The notes beneath the pieces are model-generated. The model saw nothing but the letters and a program-made list of their open reading frames with translations, was not told the DNA's origin and searched no databases. 64,000 bases of DNA from contig JAFGNJ010000004.1 of NCBI GenBank assembly GCA_016927065.1, positions 1 through 64,000 of the forward strand. The letters are read 5' to 3'. The translations under genes and the position numbers were made by a program. Source of the stretch: Deltaproteobacteria bacterium (lineage in GTDB: Bacteria > Desulfobacterota > B13-G15 > RBG-16-54-18). Shown in pieces: positions 53,246 to 63,177 of this stretch. Numbering within the stretch: position 1 is the first letter of the stretch; every line of letters starts with the position of its first letter.

Positions 53246-54485
53246 CCCCGTAGATAATGAACTTGGTGGTGGTGAGGTCCTCTACCCCCATGGGACCAAA
53301 GGCATGCAACTTGGTGGTGCTGATCCCGATCTCCGCCCCAAGCCCCAGCTGGTACCCGTCGCTGAACCTGGTCGAGGCGTTCACCAGGACGGTGGAGGAG
53401 TCGACCTCCCGCAGGAAGCGTTGGGCATTTGCGTAATTCGCAGTGATGATGGCCTCGGTGTGTTGGGAGCCATAGCGGCTGATGTGATCGATGGCCTCCC
53501 CGATGTCGTCGACCACCTTTACTGCCAGGATAAGGTCGAGGTACTCAGCGTACCAATCTTCTTCTACCGCCTCCTTCACATCCGGAAGGATTTGGCGCGT
53601 GCGGGGACATCCCCTCAGTTCCACCCCTGCCTTCTGCAATTTTTCTGCTATTAAGGAAAGCAATGAGGGGGCAGTCTCCTGATGAATCAGGAGGGTCTCC
53701 ATGGCGTTACAGACCCCGGGCCTCTGAATCTTGGCATTGTAGCAGATCTCCAGCGCCATAGACCTCTCGGCCGTGGCGTCGACAAAGATGTGGCACACCC
53801 CTTTGTAGTGCTTGATGACCGGAATGCGGGAGTTCTCTACCACGAAGCGGATCAAGCCCTCACCCCCCCGCGGGATGATGACATCGATGAAATCCTCCAT
53901 CTTCAGCATCTCCTCTACACCCTCCCGTTCGGGGTGGGGGATTACCTGAACAGCAGAAGGGGGAATACCCGCCTTTTCCATGGCCTCCTGGAGGATGCCA
54001 CCGATGGCCCGATTGGAATGGATCGCCTCGGACCCTCCCCGCAGGATTACGGCATTCCCCCCTTTCAGGCACAACCCCGCGGCATCGGCGGTGACATTGG
54101 GCCTGGCCTCGTAGATGATCCCGATGACCCCCAAGGGTATCCTCATCTTCCCCACCACCAGGCCGTTTGGTCTGCGCCACATTCGCACCACCTCCCCTAC
54201 CGGGTCGGTGAGCAGGGCAATTTCACGCAGCCCCTCGGCTATGCCCTCGATCCCCTCCTCGGTGAGGGCCAGTCGATCCAACATGGCCGTGGAGAGCCCT
54301 TCTTTCTCGGCCTGTTCCAGGTCTTTACGGTTTTCTGTCAGCAAAAACTCCCTCTTCTCCACAAGGCCATCAGCCATCAACCCGAGGGCCCGATCCTTCA
54401 CCGCTGAAGAGAGTCTGGCTACCTGGGACGAGGTCTCCCGGGCACGGTGGGCGATCTTTTTGACCTCTTGTGCGATATCCATCAC
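53223..54485 (-). CDS. proA: Glutamate-5-semialdehyde dehydrogenase (gamma-glutamyl phosphate reductase)
   Basis: The 420-residue NADPH enzyme carries out the second step of proline synthesis. It has [25 protein letters not shown] near residue 116 and the catalytic Cys in the [14 protein letters not shown] segment. It lies six bases downstream of proB. Length matches the family. Confidence 0.97.
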   Translation of the reverse strand: MMDIAQEVKKIAHRARETSSQVARLSSAVKDRALGLMADGLVEKREFLLTENRKDLEQAEKEGLSTAMLDRLALTEEGIEGIAEGLREIALLTDPVGEVVRMWRRPNGLVVGKMRIPLGVIGIIYEARPNVTADAAGLCLKGGNAVILRGGSEAIHSNRAIGGILQEAMEKAGIPPSAVQVIPHPEREGVEEMLKMEDFIDVIIPRGGEGLIRFVVENSRIPVIKHYKGVCHIFVDATAERSMALEICYNAKIQRPGVCNAMETLLIHQETAPSLLSLIAEKLQKAGVELRGCPRTRQILPDVKEAVEEDWYAEYLDLILAVKVVDDIGEAIDHISRYGSQHTEAIITANYANAQRFLREVDSSTVLVNASTRFSDGYQLGLGAEIGISTTKLHAFGPMGVEDLTTTKFIIYGDGQIRNS

Positions 54486-54491
54486 TGCCTC

Positions 54492-55622
54492 CTAGAGGAT
54501 TACCATATTGTCACGATGGATCACCTCGTCGGTGTATTTATATCCCAAGACCTTCTCTATTTGAGAACTCTGGTGCCGCATGATCTTGCTCAGTTCATGG
54601 GAGTCGTAATTCACCAACCCCCTCGCAAATTCCTTTTTTCTGAGGCTCAGACAGGATACGGCGTCTCCCCTGCCGAAATTTCCCTCTACTGCCAACACTC
54701 CCATGGGGAGAAGGCTTTTGCCCCCTTTCATGATCGCCTCCTGAGCCCCCTTGTCGAGGATCAATCCTCCTTTTGGCCGCAGGGTAAAGCCAATCCACTG
54801 CTTCTTGCCTCTTAGTCGCTGCCCTTCAGAGAGAAAGAGGGTTCCCATCGGTTTCCCTGCGAAGATCCCCTCCAGTACGTTTGGGTCGCCGCAACCGGCC
54901 ACAACCGTGGGCACACCGAAACGCGCGGCGAGCCGTGCCGCCCGCACTTTGCTCACCATTCCGCCGGTCCCGACCTCCGTCCGCGTTCCCTGAGCTACTG
55001 CTTCCACCTTTTTGGTTACCTTTTTCACCACGGAGATGAGCCTCCCCCCTGCGTGCGGATCTCCATCACACAGACCGGGGGTGTCGGTGAGGATAAGTAA
55101 GAGATCGGCATCTATCAGCGAGGTGACCAAGGCCGCCAGGAGGTCGTTATCACCAAACTTGATTTCCTCCACCACCACCGAGTCATTCTCGTTAATAATA
55201 GGAATTATACCCAGATCCAACAGCGTGCGCAATGTATTGCGGGCGTTAATGTAGCGCCTTCTGTCCCGCATATCGTCATGGGTGATGAGGACCTGAGCCA
55301 CCTTTAGACCCCAGAGGGCAAAGGCCTCTTCGTAGATGTGCATGAGGCTACTCTGGCCGACTGCGGCGGCGGCCTGCAGCTCGGAGATGGTCTTGGGCCT
55401 CTTGGTGAGGCTTAATCGCTCCATCCCGGCCGCAATAGCCCCTGAGGTGACCATGACGATCTCCACCCCCCGTTTTTTGAGTCCTGAAAGTTCCCCTGCA
55501 AGTCGGGAGATGAACTCCTTGTTTAAACCGGCGCCCAGGGAGACGAGGAGGCTGCTCCCCACCTTGGTCACCACACGGCGCACCCCCCCCATGATTTCCT
55601 TCCTTATCTCCCGTTCACCCAT
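54492..55622 (-). CDS. proB: Glutamate 5-kinase
   Basis: The 376-residue protein has the amino-acid kinase domain ([18 protein letters not shown] at the start, [10 protein letters not shown], and [11 protein letters not shown]) and a C-terminal PUA domain (about residues 285-365). It starts proline synthesis and is the usual target of proline inhibition. Its start overlaps the obgE stop. Confidence 0.96.
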   Translation of the reverse strand: MGEREIRKEIMGGVRRVVTKVGSSLLVSLGAGLNKEFISRLAGELSGLKKRGVEIVMVTSGAIAAGMERLSLTKRPKTISELQAAAAVGQSSLMHIYEEAFALWGLKVAQVLITHDDMRDRRRYINARNTLRTLLDLGIIPIINENDSVVVEEIKFGDNDLLAALVTSLIDADLLLILTDTPGLCDGDPHAGGRLISVVKKVTKKVEAVAQGTRTEVGTGGMVSKVRAARLAARFGVPTVVAGCGDPNVLEGIFAGKPMGTLFLSEGQRLRGKKQWIGFTLRPKGGLILDKGAQEAIMKGGKSLLPMGVLAVEGNFGRGDAVSCLSLRKKEFARGLVNYDSHELSKIMRHQSSQIEKVLGYKYTDEVIHRDNMVIL

Positions 55623-56634
55623 AGGTCGCCTTCTTGATTTTTTCCCATCGTTGGCCTATTTCCCGCACAACCTCATCCACCCCCTCTCCGGTCACCGCGG
55701 AAATGGCGAAGAGATCCACTCCGTGGCGGCGAAAGGAATCTTTGACGTGCGGTATCCTTTCCCGCACTTCGGGGAGGTCTATCTTATTCAAGACGGGCAC
55801 CTGGGGTTTCTCCAACAGAGCGGGATGAAATTTCCCCAGTTCCTCATTAATCTCTTCATAGTGCGACCACGGATCCCCCTGCGGGTCGGTCGAGATATCC
55901 ATGAGGTGTACGAGGAGAAGGGTCCTTTCGATATGACGCAGGAAACGCATCCCCAGCCCTGTTCCCCGATGCGCCCCGGCAATGAGCCCGGGAATATCGG
56001 CCATGACAAAGGTCTTGTGTTCCCCATAGGAGACCACGCCCAGGGACGGCACAAGGGTGGTAAAGGGATAATCCGCTACTTTGGGGCGGGCAGCGGATAC
56101 TCGGCGCAAGAGGGTCGATTTGCCTATATTGGGATGCCCCACAATGCCTACATCGGCGAGGAGTTTGAGTTCCAACTGGAGCCACCGCTCCTCCCCCTTT
56201 TCCCCTGGTTCGGCAAACCGGGGGGCCTGACGGGTCGAGGTGGCAAACCTCGCATTTCCTCGCCCCCCCCGTCCTCCCTTGGCCGTCAGGAACCGTTCTC
56301 CCTCTTGCGTGAGGTCTTTCAGAATCTCCCCTGTTTCCTTATCCTTTACCACGGTGCCAAGTGGAACGGGAATGATCAGGTTCTCAGCGCTTTTCCCCTG
56401 TTGGTTTTTCCCCCTGCCATGGGCCCCATTTTTGGCCCGATAGTGCTGCTGATACCTGAGGTCCAGGAGGGTAGACAGCCCCTCCCTGGCTATCAGGATC
56501 GTATCTCCGCCCTTGCCGCCGTCGCCACCGTTTGGTCCTCCACGGGGGATAAATTTCTCGCGCCGAAAACTCACGCTTCCCCTCCCTCCATCACCCCCCT
56601 TGACCCATATTTTGACCTCATCGATGAATTGCAT
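55615..56634 (-). CDS. obgE: GTPase Obg/CgtA
   Basis: The 339-residue GTPase links ribosome assembly to growth. The N-terminal Obg fold has the glycine-rich loops ([17 protein letters not shown], then [12 protein letters not shown]) and the G domain has [15 protein letters not shown] and NKIDLPE. The ATG at 56634 gives the family start [10 protein letters not shown]. The open frame reaches four codons further. Confidence 0.96.
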   Translation of the reverse strand: MQFIDEVKIWVKGGDGGRGSVSFRREKFIPRGGPNGGDGGKGGDTILIAREGLSTLLDLRYQQHYRAKNGAHGRGKNQQGKSAENLIIPVPLGTVVKDKETGEILKDLTQEGERFLTAKGGRGGRGNARFATSTRQAPRFAEPGEKGEERWLQLELKLLADVGIVGHPNIGKSTLLRRVSAARPKVADYPFTTLVPSLGVVSYGEHKTFVMADIPGLIAGAHRGTGLGMRFLRHIERTLLLVHLMDISTDPQGDPWSHYEEINEELGKFHPALLEKPQVPVLNKIDLPEVRERIPHVKDSFRRHGVDLFAISAVTGEGVDEVVREIGQRWEKIKKATYG

Positions 56635-56710
56635 GATAACACACAAAAGATGATTGTATGACGAAATATCCGTGAACGGAAGGGGTATAAAATTTAAGGA
56701 AAGAAGTGTG

Positions 56711-56980
56711 CTAAGAGGACGGAGTATCTATAGGGTATACGCTGACCCTCTTTTTAGCCTTACCTTTGGACTCATACTGCACAATACCATCGATTTTGGC
56801 GAATATGGTGTGGTCACGGCCAAGCCCGACGTTTTCACCGGGGAAGATCCGCGTTCCCCGCTGTCTTACCAAAATACTCCCCGCCGTGACCGTCTGGCCG
56901 CCAAAACGCTTGACGCCCAATCTCTGACCTGCGCTATCCCTCCCGTTTCTGGAGCTTCCTCCTGCCTTTTTGTGGGCCAC
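56711..56980 (-). CDS. rpmA: 50S ribosomal protein L27
   Basis: The 89-residue protein begins with the expected [18 protein letters not shown], so the N-terminus reaching the peptidyl transferase centre needs no leader removal. Its start lies 47 bases inside the end of rplU. Confidence 0.97.
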   Translation of the reverse strand: MAHKKAGGSSRNGRDSAGQRLGVKRFGGQTVTAGSILVRQRGTRIFPGENVGLGRDHTIFAKIDGIVQYESKGKAKKRVSVYPIDTPSS

Positions 56981-57305
56981 GTTTTCCTCCTTGATCTGAG
57001 ATAATATCCTCTATTTCTATCCAGGTATGGTGCTGACGATGTCCCTGTTTCAAACGGTAGTTCTTTCTCCGTTTCATTTTAAAGACAACGACCTTTTTCC
57101 CTTTTCGCTGGGATGCTATTCTCCCCACCACTGTTACTCCCGCTACGGTAGGGGTTCCAACCTTCACTCCCTTATCGTCTTTGACCAAAAGGACCTGCTC
57201 CAATTCGACCTTTTCTCCTGCCTCCCCACCCATTTTCTCCACCTTGATGAGGTCCCCTTTGCTTACCTTATACTGTTTTCCGCCTGTCTCCACTACCGCG
57301 TACAT
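56934..57305 (-). CDS. rplU: 50S ribosomal protein L21
   Basis: The protein starts [18 protein letters not shown], as is typical, and contains the [20 protein letters not shown] signature near its normal end. It then continues for about 22 extra basic residues ([14 protein letters not shown]), giving 123 residues instead of about 103. The extension reads into rpmA in another frame. The open frame upstream of the ATG at 57305 is not coding. Confidence 0.95.
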   Translation of the reverse strand: MYAVVETGGKQYKVSKGDLIKVEKMGGEAGEKVELEQVLLVKDDKGVKVGTPTVAGVTVVGRIASQRKGKKVVVFKMKRRKNYRLKQGHRQHHTWIEIEDIISDQGGKRGPQKGRRKLQKREG

Positions 57306-57456
57306 ACGTATGCATCCTCCATATATTAGTGTAACAAAAAGAAGAAAGATTGTAAATCTACAACAATAATGAAAGGCTGTCAAGAAAGAAAGGGCAGGTC
57401 TGAAAGACCTGCCCCTATCGCACCTCACAGCATGGGCCGAAGATAGCTCGGCCTAA

Positions 57457-57798
57457 TTAAAGCTTGCCCACCAATATGAACGATATTAACAAGGAGTAAA
57501 TAACCAGCGACTCGATCATGGCCAGGCCGATAATCATAGGGGTAGTAATCTTCCCCGAGGCCGCCGGGTTTCGGGCTATCCCATCCAGGGCAGAGGCAAC
57601 ACCCCGGCTCTGTCCTATGGCCCCGCCAAAGGCCGCGATGGCGATGCCGAAACCCGCCGCGATGGCGATGGCCATCTTCACATTGGATGGCAGCCCTTCT
57701 GCTGCAGCCGTGGTCCCTTCCTGGGCCACGGCCCAACCAGCCGCCCCCAATAAGAGGACGAAGGCTACTAAGATGAACAATGCAGTCTTCTTGAGCAC
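57457..57798 (-). CDS. atpE: ATP synthase Fo subunit c
   Basis: The 113-residue subunit has an N-terminal hydrophobic leader (residues 1-26) like some signal-bearing c subunits, then the two-helix hairpin with the loop ARNPAASGKI. The ion-binding Glu96 is followed by Ser97 and Tyr101 in MIESLVIYS, and helix 1 carries Gln63 (AIGQSR). These are positions that bind Na+ in the Ilyobacter c ring, so sodium coupling is possible. It is the last of the Fo genes. Confidence 0.95.
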   Translation of the reverse strand: MLKKTALFILVAFVLLLGAAGWAVAQEGTTAAAEGLPSNVKMAIAIAAGFGIAIAAFGGAIGQSRGVASALDGIARNPAASGKITTPMIIGLAMIESLVIYSLLISFILVGKL

Positions 57799-57833
57799 GT
57801 TCTCACCTCCTTTCTTCTCATACTGTATATACC

Positions 57834-58556
57834 TTAATCTCCATGTTCCTCTTCTATGGCCCCGGCAAAATAGGCCATGGAGAGAAGGATGAAGACCAGA
57901 GTCTGGACAATGGCCACAAAGAGTCCCAGGACCATCATGGGGAGAGGGACCAAGAAGGGTACCTTCTCAAGAATGATGGCATAGACATAATGATCCCCGA
58001 AGATGTTGCCGAAGAGACGCATGGACAGGGATACTGGGCGAACCAAGTGTCCAATGAGTTCAATAGGAAGCATAAGGATGACCAGCCAGATAATCGGGCC
58101 GGTGAAATGTTTGATGTACTTGATCCCGTGCTTCCTGAAGCCGTAGTAATGAGTGAAAAAAAAGACCGTAATGGCGCAGGCCGCGGTGGTGTTGATGCTT
58201 TCGGTGGGGGAGTGAAACCCCGGAATCAGGCCCAGGACATTGGATACAAAGATGAAAAGGGCCAACGTCCCAATAATCATCATGAATCCCACCCCCTGAG
58301 GCCCCATATTGTCCTTGACGATCTTGAGGATACCCTCAACAATCATCTCCCCAGCGGTGCGAAAGGTCAGCTTTGCTTCAGGGATGAAGAGCTTTTTTTG
58401 ATCCTTGCGGTCCTTGTGCAACCCCCTGGTCCCGAGGATCGCGACAATCATGAGAAAGACGACCACAATAATAGCATAGGCAACATGAGAATATTCATGG
58501 GGTATGAGGTTCAACAAGGGTATTACATTGACAACACTGAAGCTTTCATGCCCCAT
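57834..58556 (-). CDS. atpB: ATP synthase Fo subunit a
   Basis: The 240-residue membrane subunit forms the ion half-channels next to the c ring. It has about six hydrophobic helices and the essential Arg in VSLSMRLFGNIFGDH. The ATG at 58556 overlaps atpI by 11 bases. The open frame extends further upstream without support. Confidence 0.95.
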   Translation of the reverse strand: MGHESFSVVNVIPLLNLIPHEYSHVAYAIIVVVFLMIVAILGTRGLHKDRKDQKKLFIPEAKLTFRTAGEMIVEGILKIVKDNMGPQGVGFMMIIGTLALFIFVSNVLGLIPGFHSPTESINTTAACAITVFFFTHYYGFRKHGIKYIKHFTGPIIWLVILMLPIELIGHLVRPVSLSMRLFGNIFGDHYVYAIILEKVPFLVPLPMMVLGLFVAIVQTLVFILLSMAYFAGAIEEEHGD

Positions 58557-58938
58557 TGGTCTTCTCCTCTTCGTCCACTGAGCAGTATCCCCTGATCCCC
58601 TCGACTGAGATGGCCAGGAAGATGGTGAGCAGCCCCACAAAGAAGGCAAACAGATTGACAATCCCTTGCAGCAAGAAGACGACTCCGGCCACAGCGGCCA
58701 GCACGGCGAGAAACTTAACGGCGTATTTAACGAAGACCGACCCGGCTATCCTCCCTTTGGAAAACCCGCTTTCAAAGATCATCCGCATGGCCCTGAAGTT
58801 GAGAATGACAATAATTCCACCGATGATGACCCCCAGGGTGATATGCCAATCCCAGAAAAAGAGGCTCCCGATGGTTAAGAGGGCGAGGATGATCCCTTCG
58901 GCTCGTTCAATAGCAGCTAGTTGGATTTCCTTCGTCAT
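58546..58938 (-). CDS. atpI: ATP synthase I-like membrane protein
   Basis: The 130-residue protein has four hydrophobic helices and sits where AtpI usually does, just before atpB. AtpI helps assemble the c ring. The family is poorly conserved, so position is a major part of the evidence. Its start shares one base with the stop of the upstream gene. Confidence 0.8.
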   Translation of the reverse strand: MTKEIQLAAIERAEGIILALLTIGSLFFWDWHITLGVIIGGIIVILNFRAMRMIFESGFSKGRIAGSVFVKYAVKFLAVLAAVAGVVFLLQGIVNLFAFFVGLLTIFLAISVEGIRGYCSVDEEEKTNGA

Positions 58939-59183
58939 CAATCCTCCATGTCCTCTTTTTGCAGGCGTTTCAAGGCCCGATACAGACTCCGGAATCCCGC
59001 GATGACCCCAAAAAGGAGAAAGACAATGAGAAACCATGGTTCTGTCTTCAGCCATTTGTCAATGTAATAACCAATTACTGCCCCTACAGCTACCGACAAC
59101 CCCATCTCGAGGCCAAGGGTGCTGTAGGAAGCAACCTGTTTGAACAGTTTTCCTTTATCTTCTCCCAGAGGAGTCAAGATCAC
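58938..59183 (-). CDS. atpZ: AtpZ/AtpI-like small membrane protein
   Basis: This 81-residue protein with two helices (SVAVGAVIGYYIDKWL and PWFLIVFLLFGVIAGF) matches the putative F0F1-ATPase subunit family that precedes atpI in many anaerobes. The G-X-X-X-D-X-W pattern in GYYIDKWLKT is typical. The start is GTG with an AAGGAG site. Confidence 0.85.
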   Translation of the reverse strand: MILTPLGEDKGKLFKQVASYSTLGLEMGLSVAVGAVIGYYIDKWLKTEPWFLIVFLLFGVIAGFRSLYRALKRLQKEDMED

Positions 59184-59255
59184 GCACTCCTTCTCAGGGC
59201 GTACACGTGAATTAAATCACACTCTTCCACGGAAGTCAATCGCTATCAAAGACTA

Positions 59256-60497
59256 TCACCGAGACCTGATGGGTCGATACTCTCTCCCCACCTTTGATTC
59301 CCGTTTCCCATCAACCTTGACGATATCGGCAGTGAAATCATAGATGCCGGTCAAGAGAAAACTCCCCACAGCGTAGATATCCACCGGTGCCTTCTGTTCC
59401 TCGAAGGAAGCGATTTTTTCGGCGTTAAATCCGCCGGAGACGATGATCTTAACGTGGGAGAAATTCTCTCGGTCGAGAGCCCCACGTACCTTCTCCGCTA
59501 ACCGGACGTTTACCCCCCGGGGATCGAACTGCATCATCTCGTCCCAGAGCGATCGGTCTACCATGGTACCGGAGTTGTCCAATCGCACGGCCCACAGGAT
59601 ATCCTTCAATTTCCTGGCCACTTCCAAGGAGGTCCGCACGCAATCGTTATGATAATCGACCAAGGCGATCACCCTGATATCGGTCCCTTTCGCTATGTGA
59701 TCATAGAATTTATGTGTGGCAAGCGTCGTATCACCCCGATAACAGGCGATCAGGGCATGGGGTATGGTCCCGATTCCGCGAGTTCCCCACCATTCGGCCC
59801 CGGCATCGGTGGAAACGGCCTCGGCCCCGCCGATGCTGGCAGCATACCCATCTCCACCTTGGACACTGAAGTGATCGAACCGGGCCCCGAAGAAGAGGAC
59901 CGGTTTCCCCTGGGCAGCCTCGACGCAGAGGCGCACATTGGTGGCTATCTTGGTCCTGCGGGCCAAGACCCCCAGGTAGACGGTCTCCAGGTGGGCAAAG
60001 CTCGCCGCTGGTCCTTCAATGTGCATGACGGTTTCGTAAGGTGTGACCTCATCTCCATCCCGCAAGGCCGTTATCTTGAGTTGATCGAATTCATCCACCC
60101 AGATGGAGTCCAACTCATGCTCCACCTTAAGCCGTTCCTCCATCAGGGAAATGAAGCGTCCCTCATCGGTGTATCTCGTCTTCCGCAGATTCGTCTTGAC
60201 GGTCATCAGGTTATCGAACAACTCATGAGCCTTCTTCAGGTCGGTGTAATGCCCCGTTCCCACCCGGAGGATGGCGATAGCCTCATCGACGCCACACAGA
60301 ATCGCCCGTTTTTTTTGGAAGACCTGCATGGTAACGAGGGGATTATAGTGATCTCGTTCCAGGATCAGCTTTTCCCGCCAGAAGTAGACGTCGGAGCGAT
60401 ACCCCCTCCTGATCTCCTGGATAGGGAGATCGAAGACGTGAAAGGGAAGCCTAGTCTCCAGGTCGTTCGGAGATATTTTCTTAGACCCAGTGCTCAT
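59256..60497 (-). CDS. Nicotinate phosphoribosyltransferase-family protein
   Basis: The protein (413 residues) follows the NAPRTase pattern: FRREK-like opening (VYFWREKLIL), a middle with GPAASFAHLETVYLGVLARRT, FGARFDHFSVQGGDG and the later DYHNDC and IIVSGGFNAEKIA phosphate-binding region. It would make nicotinate mononucleotide for NAD salvage, though this divergent branch is rarely tested. The ATG at 60497 overlaps the dapA-like gene by 17 bases and has an AAAGGA site. Another ATG lies at 60518. Confidence 0.85.
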   Translation of the reverse strand: MSTGSKKISPNDLETRLPFHVFDLPIQEIRRGYRSDVYFWREKLILERDHYNPLVTMQVFQKKRAILCGVDEAIAILRVGTGHYTDLKKAHELFDNLMTVKTNLRKTRYTDEGRFISLMEERLKVEHELDSIWVDEFDQLKITALRDGDEVTPYETVMHIEGPAASFAHLETVYLGVLARRTKIATNVRLCVEAAQGKPVLFFGARFDHFSVQGGDGYAASIGGAEAVSTDAGAEWWGTRGIGTIPHALIACYRGDTTLATHKFYDHIAKGTDIRVIALVDYHNDCVRTSLEVARKLKDILWAVRLDNSGTMVDRSLWDEMMQFDPRGVNVRLAEKVRGALDRENFSHVKIIVSGGFNAEKIASFEEQKAPVDIYAVGSFLLTGIYDFTADIVKVDGKRESKVGREYRPIRSR

Positions 60498-61506
60498 CTT
60501 GATAGATCCTTTCTTCAAGATCTATCTTATAAAAATCCTGGATTGGGGTTAAGACCTCTTTGCTTTTTTCGTAGACGGTCCTGATGGCCTCTCGCACTAC
60601 CGCCGTGGCTTTTGGGGTCATCCGTCCCAAGGGGGGGCGACAGGGGCCGGCAGGCATCCCCAAACCCCTCATCAGGGTCTTGATGGCGGAGGGGTTTCTG
60701 AATTTACAGGGGACCTGAAAACCCTCATATTCCTCAACGGTCTTGACGGTGACAATTTTAAAGAGAGGGTCGAGTGCCTCAGCAAGCTCTTCCCCCCGTG
60801 CCATGTCTCCCCGGTTGAGGGCGGCGGTCATCTCGGCCAGGGCACCGGGGACTACATTGGAGATGACCGATACGACCCCCTGGGCCTTAATATCATCCCT
60901 CGTCATCATCGCAAAAGTCACATCGTCGTCCCCTGAGAGGATATCAAAATCATTCCCCAACAACCTTCTGGTCTTGGCCATGCGTTCCAAATCCCCGGTG
61001 GCCTCTTTGACCGCCCGCACATTGTTATACCTACGGTGCAAGATGGCCAAATCTTCCACCTCCAATTGGGTCCCGGTCCTCCCCGGGATAACATAGGGGA
61101 TAATGAAGGTTTGAGGAAGCTCCTTGGCAACAACCTCATAATATTCCGTCCGGAGTTCCAGGGAGGAGGGCCCGTTATAGTAGCAGTCAACCAGCAAAAC
61201 GGCCTCCGCCCCCACCTCAACGGCATGTTTGGAACCCCTCAAGGCCTCTTGGGTGGAGTTGCTTCCGGTGCCAGCCATCACCAAAGACTTTCCTTTGGCC
61301 AGCCGCACCACCTCTTCTATTATCTGGTTGTGCTCTTTCCAGTCCACGGTCGGAGACTCACCCGTGGTCCCCGTGGGGACTATGTTTGCTTTCCCCTCGA
61401 TCTGAAAGGTCACATTCTTGCGAAGGCCCTCCAGGTCCAACTCCCCCTTTTCAGTAAACGGGGTAACAAAGGCCGTCCAACACCCCTCTAATCGCTCCAA
61501 TGTCAT
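60481..61506 (-). CDS. dapA: Dihydrodipicolinate synthase-family protein
   Basis: The 341-residue class I aldolase has PTGTTGESPT near residue 44, Tyr138 in IIPYVIPG and the Schiff-base Lys167 in AVKEATGD, the residues DapA uses to join pyruvate with aspartate semialdehyde in lysine and diaminopimelate synthesis. It is about 50 residues longer than E. coli DapA at the C-terminus, so another pyruvate aldolase role is possible. It is paired with the NAPRTase-like gene. Confidence 0.8.
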   Translation of the reverse strand: MTLERLEGCWTAFVTPFTEKGELDLEGLRKNVTFQIEGKANIVPTGTTGESPTVDWKEHNQIIEEVVRLAKGKSLVMAGTGSNSTQEALRGSKHAVEVGAEAVLLVDCYYNGPSSLELRTEYYEVVAKELPQTFIIPYVIPGRTGTQLEVEDLAILHRRYNNVRAVKEATGDLERMAKTRRLLGNDFDILSGDDDVTFAMMTRDDIKAQGVVSVISNVVPGALAEMTAALNRGDMARGEELAEALDPLFKIVTVKTVEEYEGFQVPCKFRNPSAIKTLMRGLGMPAGPCRPPLGRMTPKATAVVREAIRTVYEKSKEVLTPIQDFYKIDLEERIYQDEHWV

Positions 61507-61602
61507 GATCGGTCTCCCTTGCTATGAAACTTTTCTGATATCTTTCAAAAATTAGAGGAAAGGAGGGGAAAAGTCAAGTTAAGAGAGGAAGAGACGTGAG
61601 GC

Positions 61603-62343
61603 TTACGGGCGATGAGTACTTCCCCTCTGCCGAATGACCTCGTAGAGAATAATGGACCCGGCCACTGAGGCGTTGAGGGAGTTGACTTTCCCCTTCATGG
61701 GTATCGATACGAGGAGATCGCATTCCCTTTTGACCAAGGGCCTCATCCCTCGCCCTTCCCCCCCAATGACCACGGCCAGGGGAATCGTCAGGTCGTGATG
61801 AAAAAGATCTGTCTGCGCCTCCGCCGCGGCACCGACCACCCAGATCCCCCGTTCTTTAATCTGCCTGAGGGTGGTAGCGATATTGGTGACGCGGACCACG
61901 GGGACGTGAAAGAGCGCTCCGGCGGAACTCTTGGCCACGGCGGGGGTAATCCCAACCGCCCTGTCCTTGGGGATGATCACCCCCCAAACCCCGCAGGCAT
62001 CGGCGGTTCTGATGAGGGCCCCTAGATTTCTGGGGTCTTCGATCCCATCGAGGACCAGGAGAAAAGGTTCGCCTTGATCTTGTTGCAGGACCGCGTCTAG
62101 ATCGGCATAGGCAAACTGCTCTATGGAACCCACCACCCCTTGATGGAGGGCGTCCTTAGTGAGGGAGTCCAGTTGAGAACGCCCCACCCTTCGCAGGGGA
62201 ACCCCTTTGGATTCCACCATGCTGATGATCCCCTCTAACCCCTTGAAACTCCTCCCCTCGGCGATCCAAACCTCCGTGATCCGGCAGCGGTCTGATCGCA
62301 GGGCCTCAGAGACGGGGTTTATCCCGTAGATCAAAAATGCCAT
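61603..62343 (-). CDS. rlmB: 23S rRNA (guanosine-2'-O-)-methyltransferase RlmB
   Basis: The 246-residue SpoU-family protein has the N-terminal substrate-binding domain starting YGINPVSEAL and the three SPOUT motifs: DGIEDPRNLGALIRTA, IGGEGRGM and SLNASVAGSIILYE. It methylates G2251 of the peptidyl transferase loop, or a similar site. It is divergent from rnc. Confidence 0.92.
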   Translation of the reverse strand: MAFLIYGINPVSEALRSDRCRITEVWIAEGRSFKGLEGIISMVESKGVPLRRVGRSQLDSLTKDALHQGVVGSIEQFAYADLDAVLQQDQGEPFLLVLDGIEDPRNLGALIRTADACGVWGVIIPKDRAVGITPAVAKSSAGALFHVPVVRVTNIATTLRQIKERGIWVVGAAAEAQTDLFHHDLTIPLAVVIGGEGRGMRPLVKRECDLLVSIPMKGKVNSLNASVAGSIILYEVIRQRGSTHRP

Positions 62344-62470
62344 CAGGCAACCTCATCGTGTGGTAATGGTATCGAGAAAACGCCCCCTTTGCAAGAGCCG
62401 TATCGAGCCTTCCTTGACACGTAGGGTTGCATTCAGTACAGTGAACAGTGTTACGAGGTATGTTAATACG

Positions 62471-63175
62471 ATGAAGTCCAACAAGATGGTAGATTTCGAT
62501 AACCTTCAGGAAAAGATCGCCTACCGCTTTCGCGACCTTCAGCTCTTGACTCAAGCCCTCACCCATCGCTCTTTCCTCCACGAGAACAATGATGGGGGGG
62601 AGGATAACGAGCGGCTGGAGTTTCTCGGAGATTCTGTGGTAGAGGTAGTCATAAGTCATCTCTTGTTGAACCGTTTCCCGCACCTCACCGAAGGGGGACT
62701 TTCTAAGACGAGAGCAGAACTTGTCAAAGAAAGCACCCTCGCCTCACTTGCCCGCGAGGTCCGGTTGGGAGCGGCCCTCAGGCTGGGTCGAGGTGAAGAT
62801 GAAACCGGGGGTAGGGATAAGAATTCTATCCTGGCAGGGGGCCTCGAGGCGCTCATGGCCGCCGTCTATCTCGATGGCGGATACAAGGAGGCATTCAGGG
62901 TGATCGAAGACCTCTACGCCCCCCGTTTAAGCGAAATGAAAGGTGCGATAGAAGATAAAGATTATAAGACAAGGCTTCAAGAATACACCCAAAGGCACCT
63001 CAATGATACCCCTCACTATATCGTCACTGACGAGGAGGGACCAGACCACGCGAAGACCTTTGAGGTGATCATCTCCATCGGGGGGAAGGCCTATGGAAAG
63101 GGGAAGGGCAAGAGTAAAAAGGAGGCCGAGCAGAGGGCGGCCGAAGAGGCCTTGCGGTCCCTGCAGGAGAATTGA
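62471..63175 (+). CDS. rnc: Ribonuclease III
   Basis: The protein (234 residues) has the RNase III domain with the signature NERLEFLGDSV near residue 44 and a C-terminal double-stranded RNA-binding domain (TRLQEYTQRHLN to KKEAEQRAAEEAL). It processes rRNA and mRNA. The start could be the ATG at 62471 or that at 62486. The frame further upstream lies between the two divergent genes and is unlikely to be coding. Confidence 0.95.
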   Translation: MKSNKMVDFDNLQEKIAYRFRDLQLLTQALTHRSFLHENNDGGEDNERLEFLGDSVVEVVISHLLLNRFPHLTEGGLSKTRAELVKESTLASLAREVRLGAALRLGRGEDETGGRDKNSILAGGLEALMAAVYLDGGYKEAFRVIEDLYAPRLSEMKGAIEDKDYKTRLQEYTQRHLNDTPHYIVTDEEGPDHAKTFEVIISIGGKAYGKGKGKSKKEAEQRAAEEALRSLQEN

Positions 63176-63177
63176 GC

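Noticed and set aside
55336-56661. Long plus-strand open frame of 441 codons
   Set aside because: It lies wholly opposite proB and obgE, whose protein sequences are clearly conserved. It is a shadow frame in GC-rich DNA.
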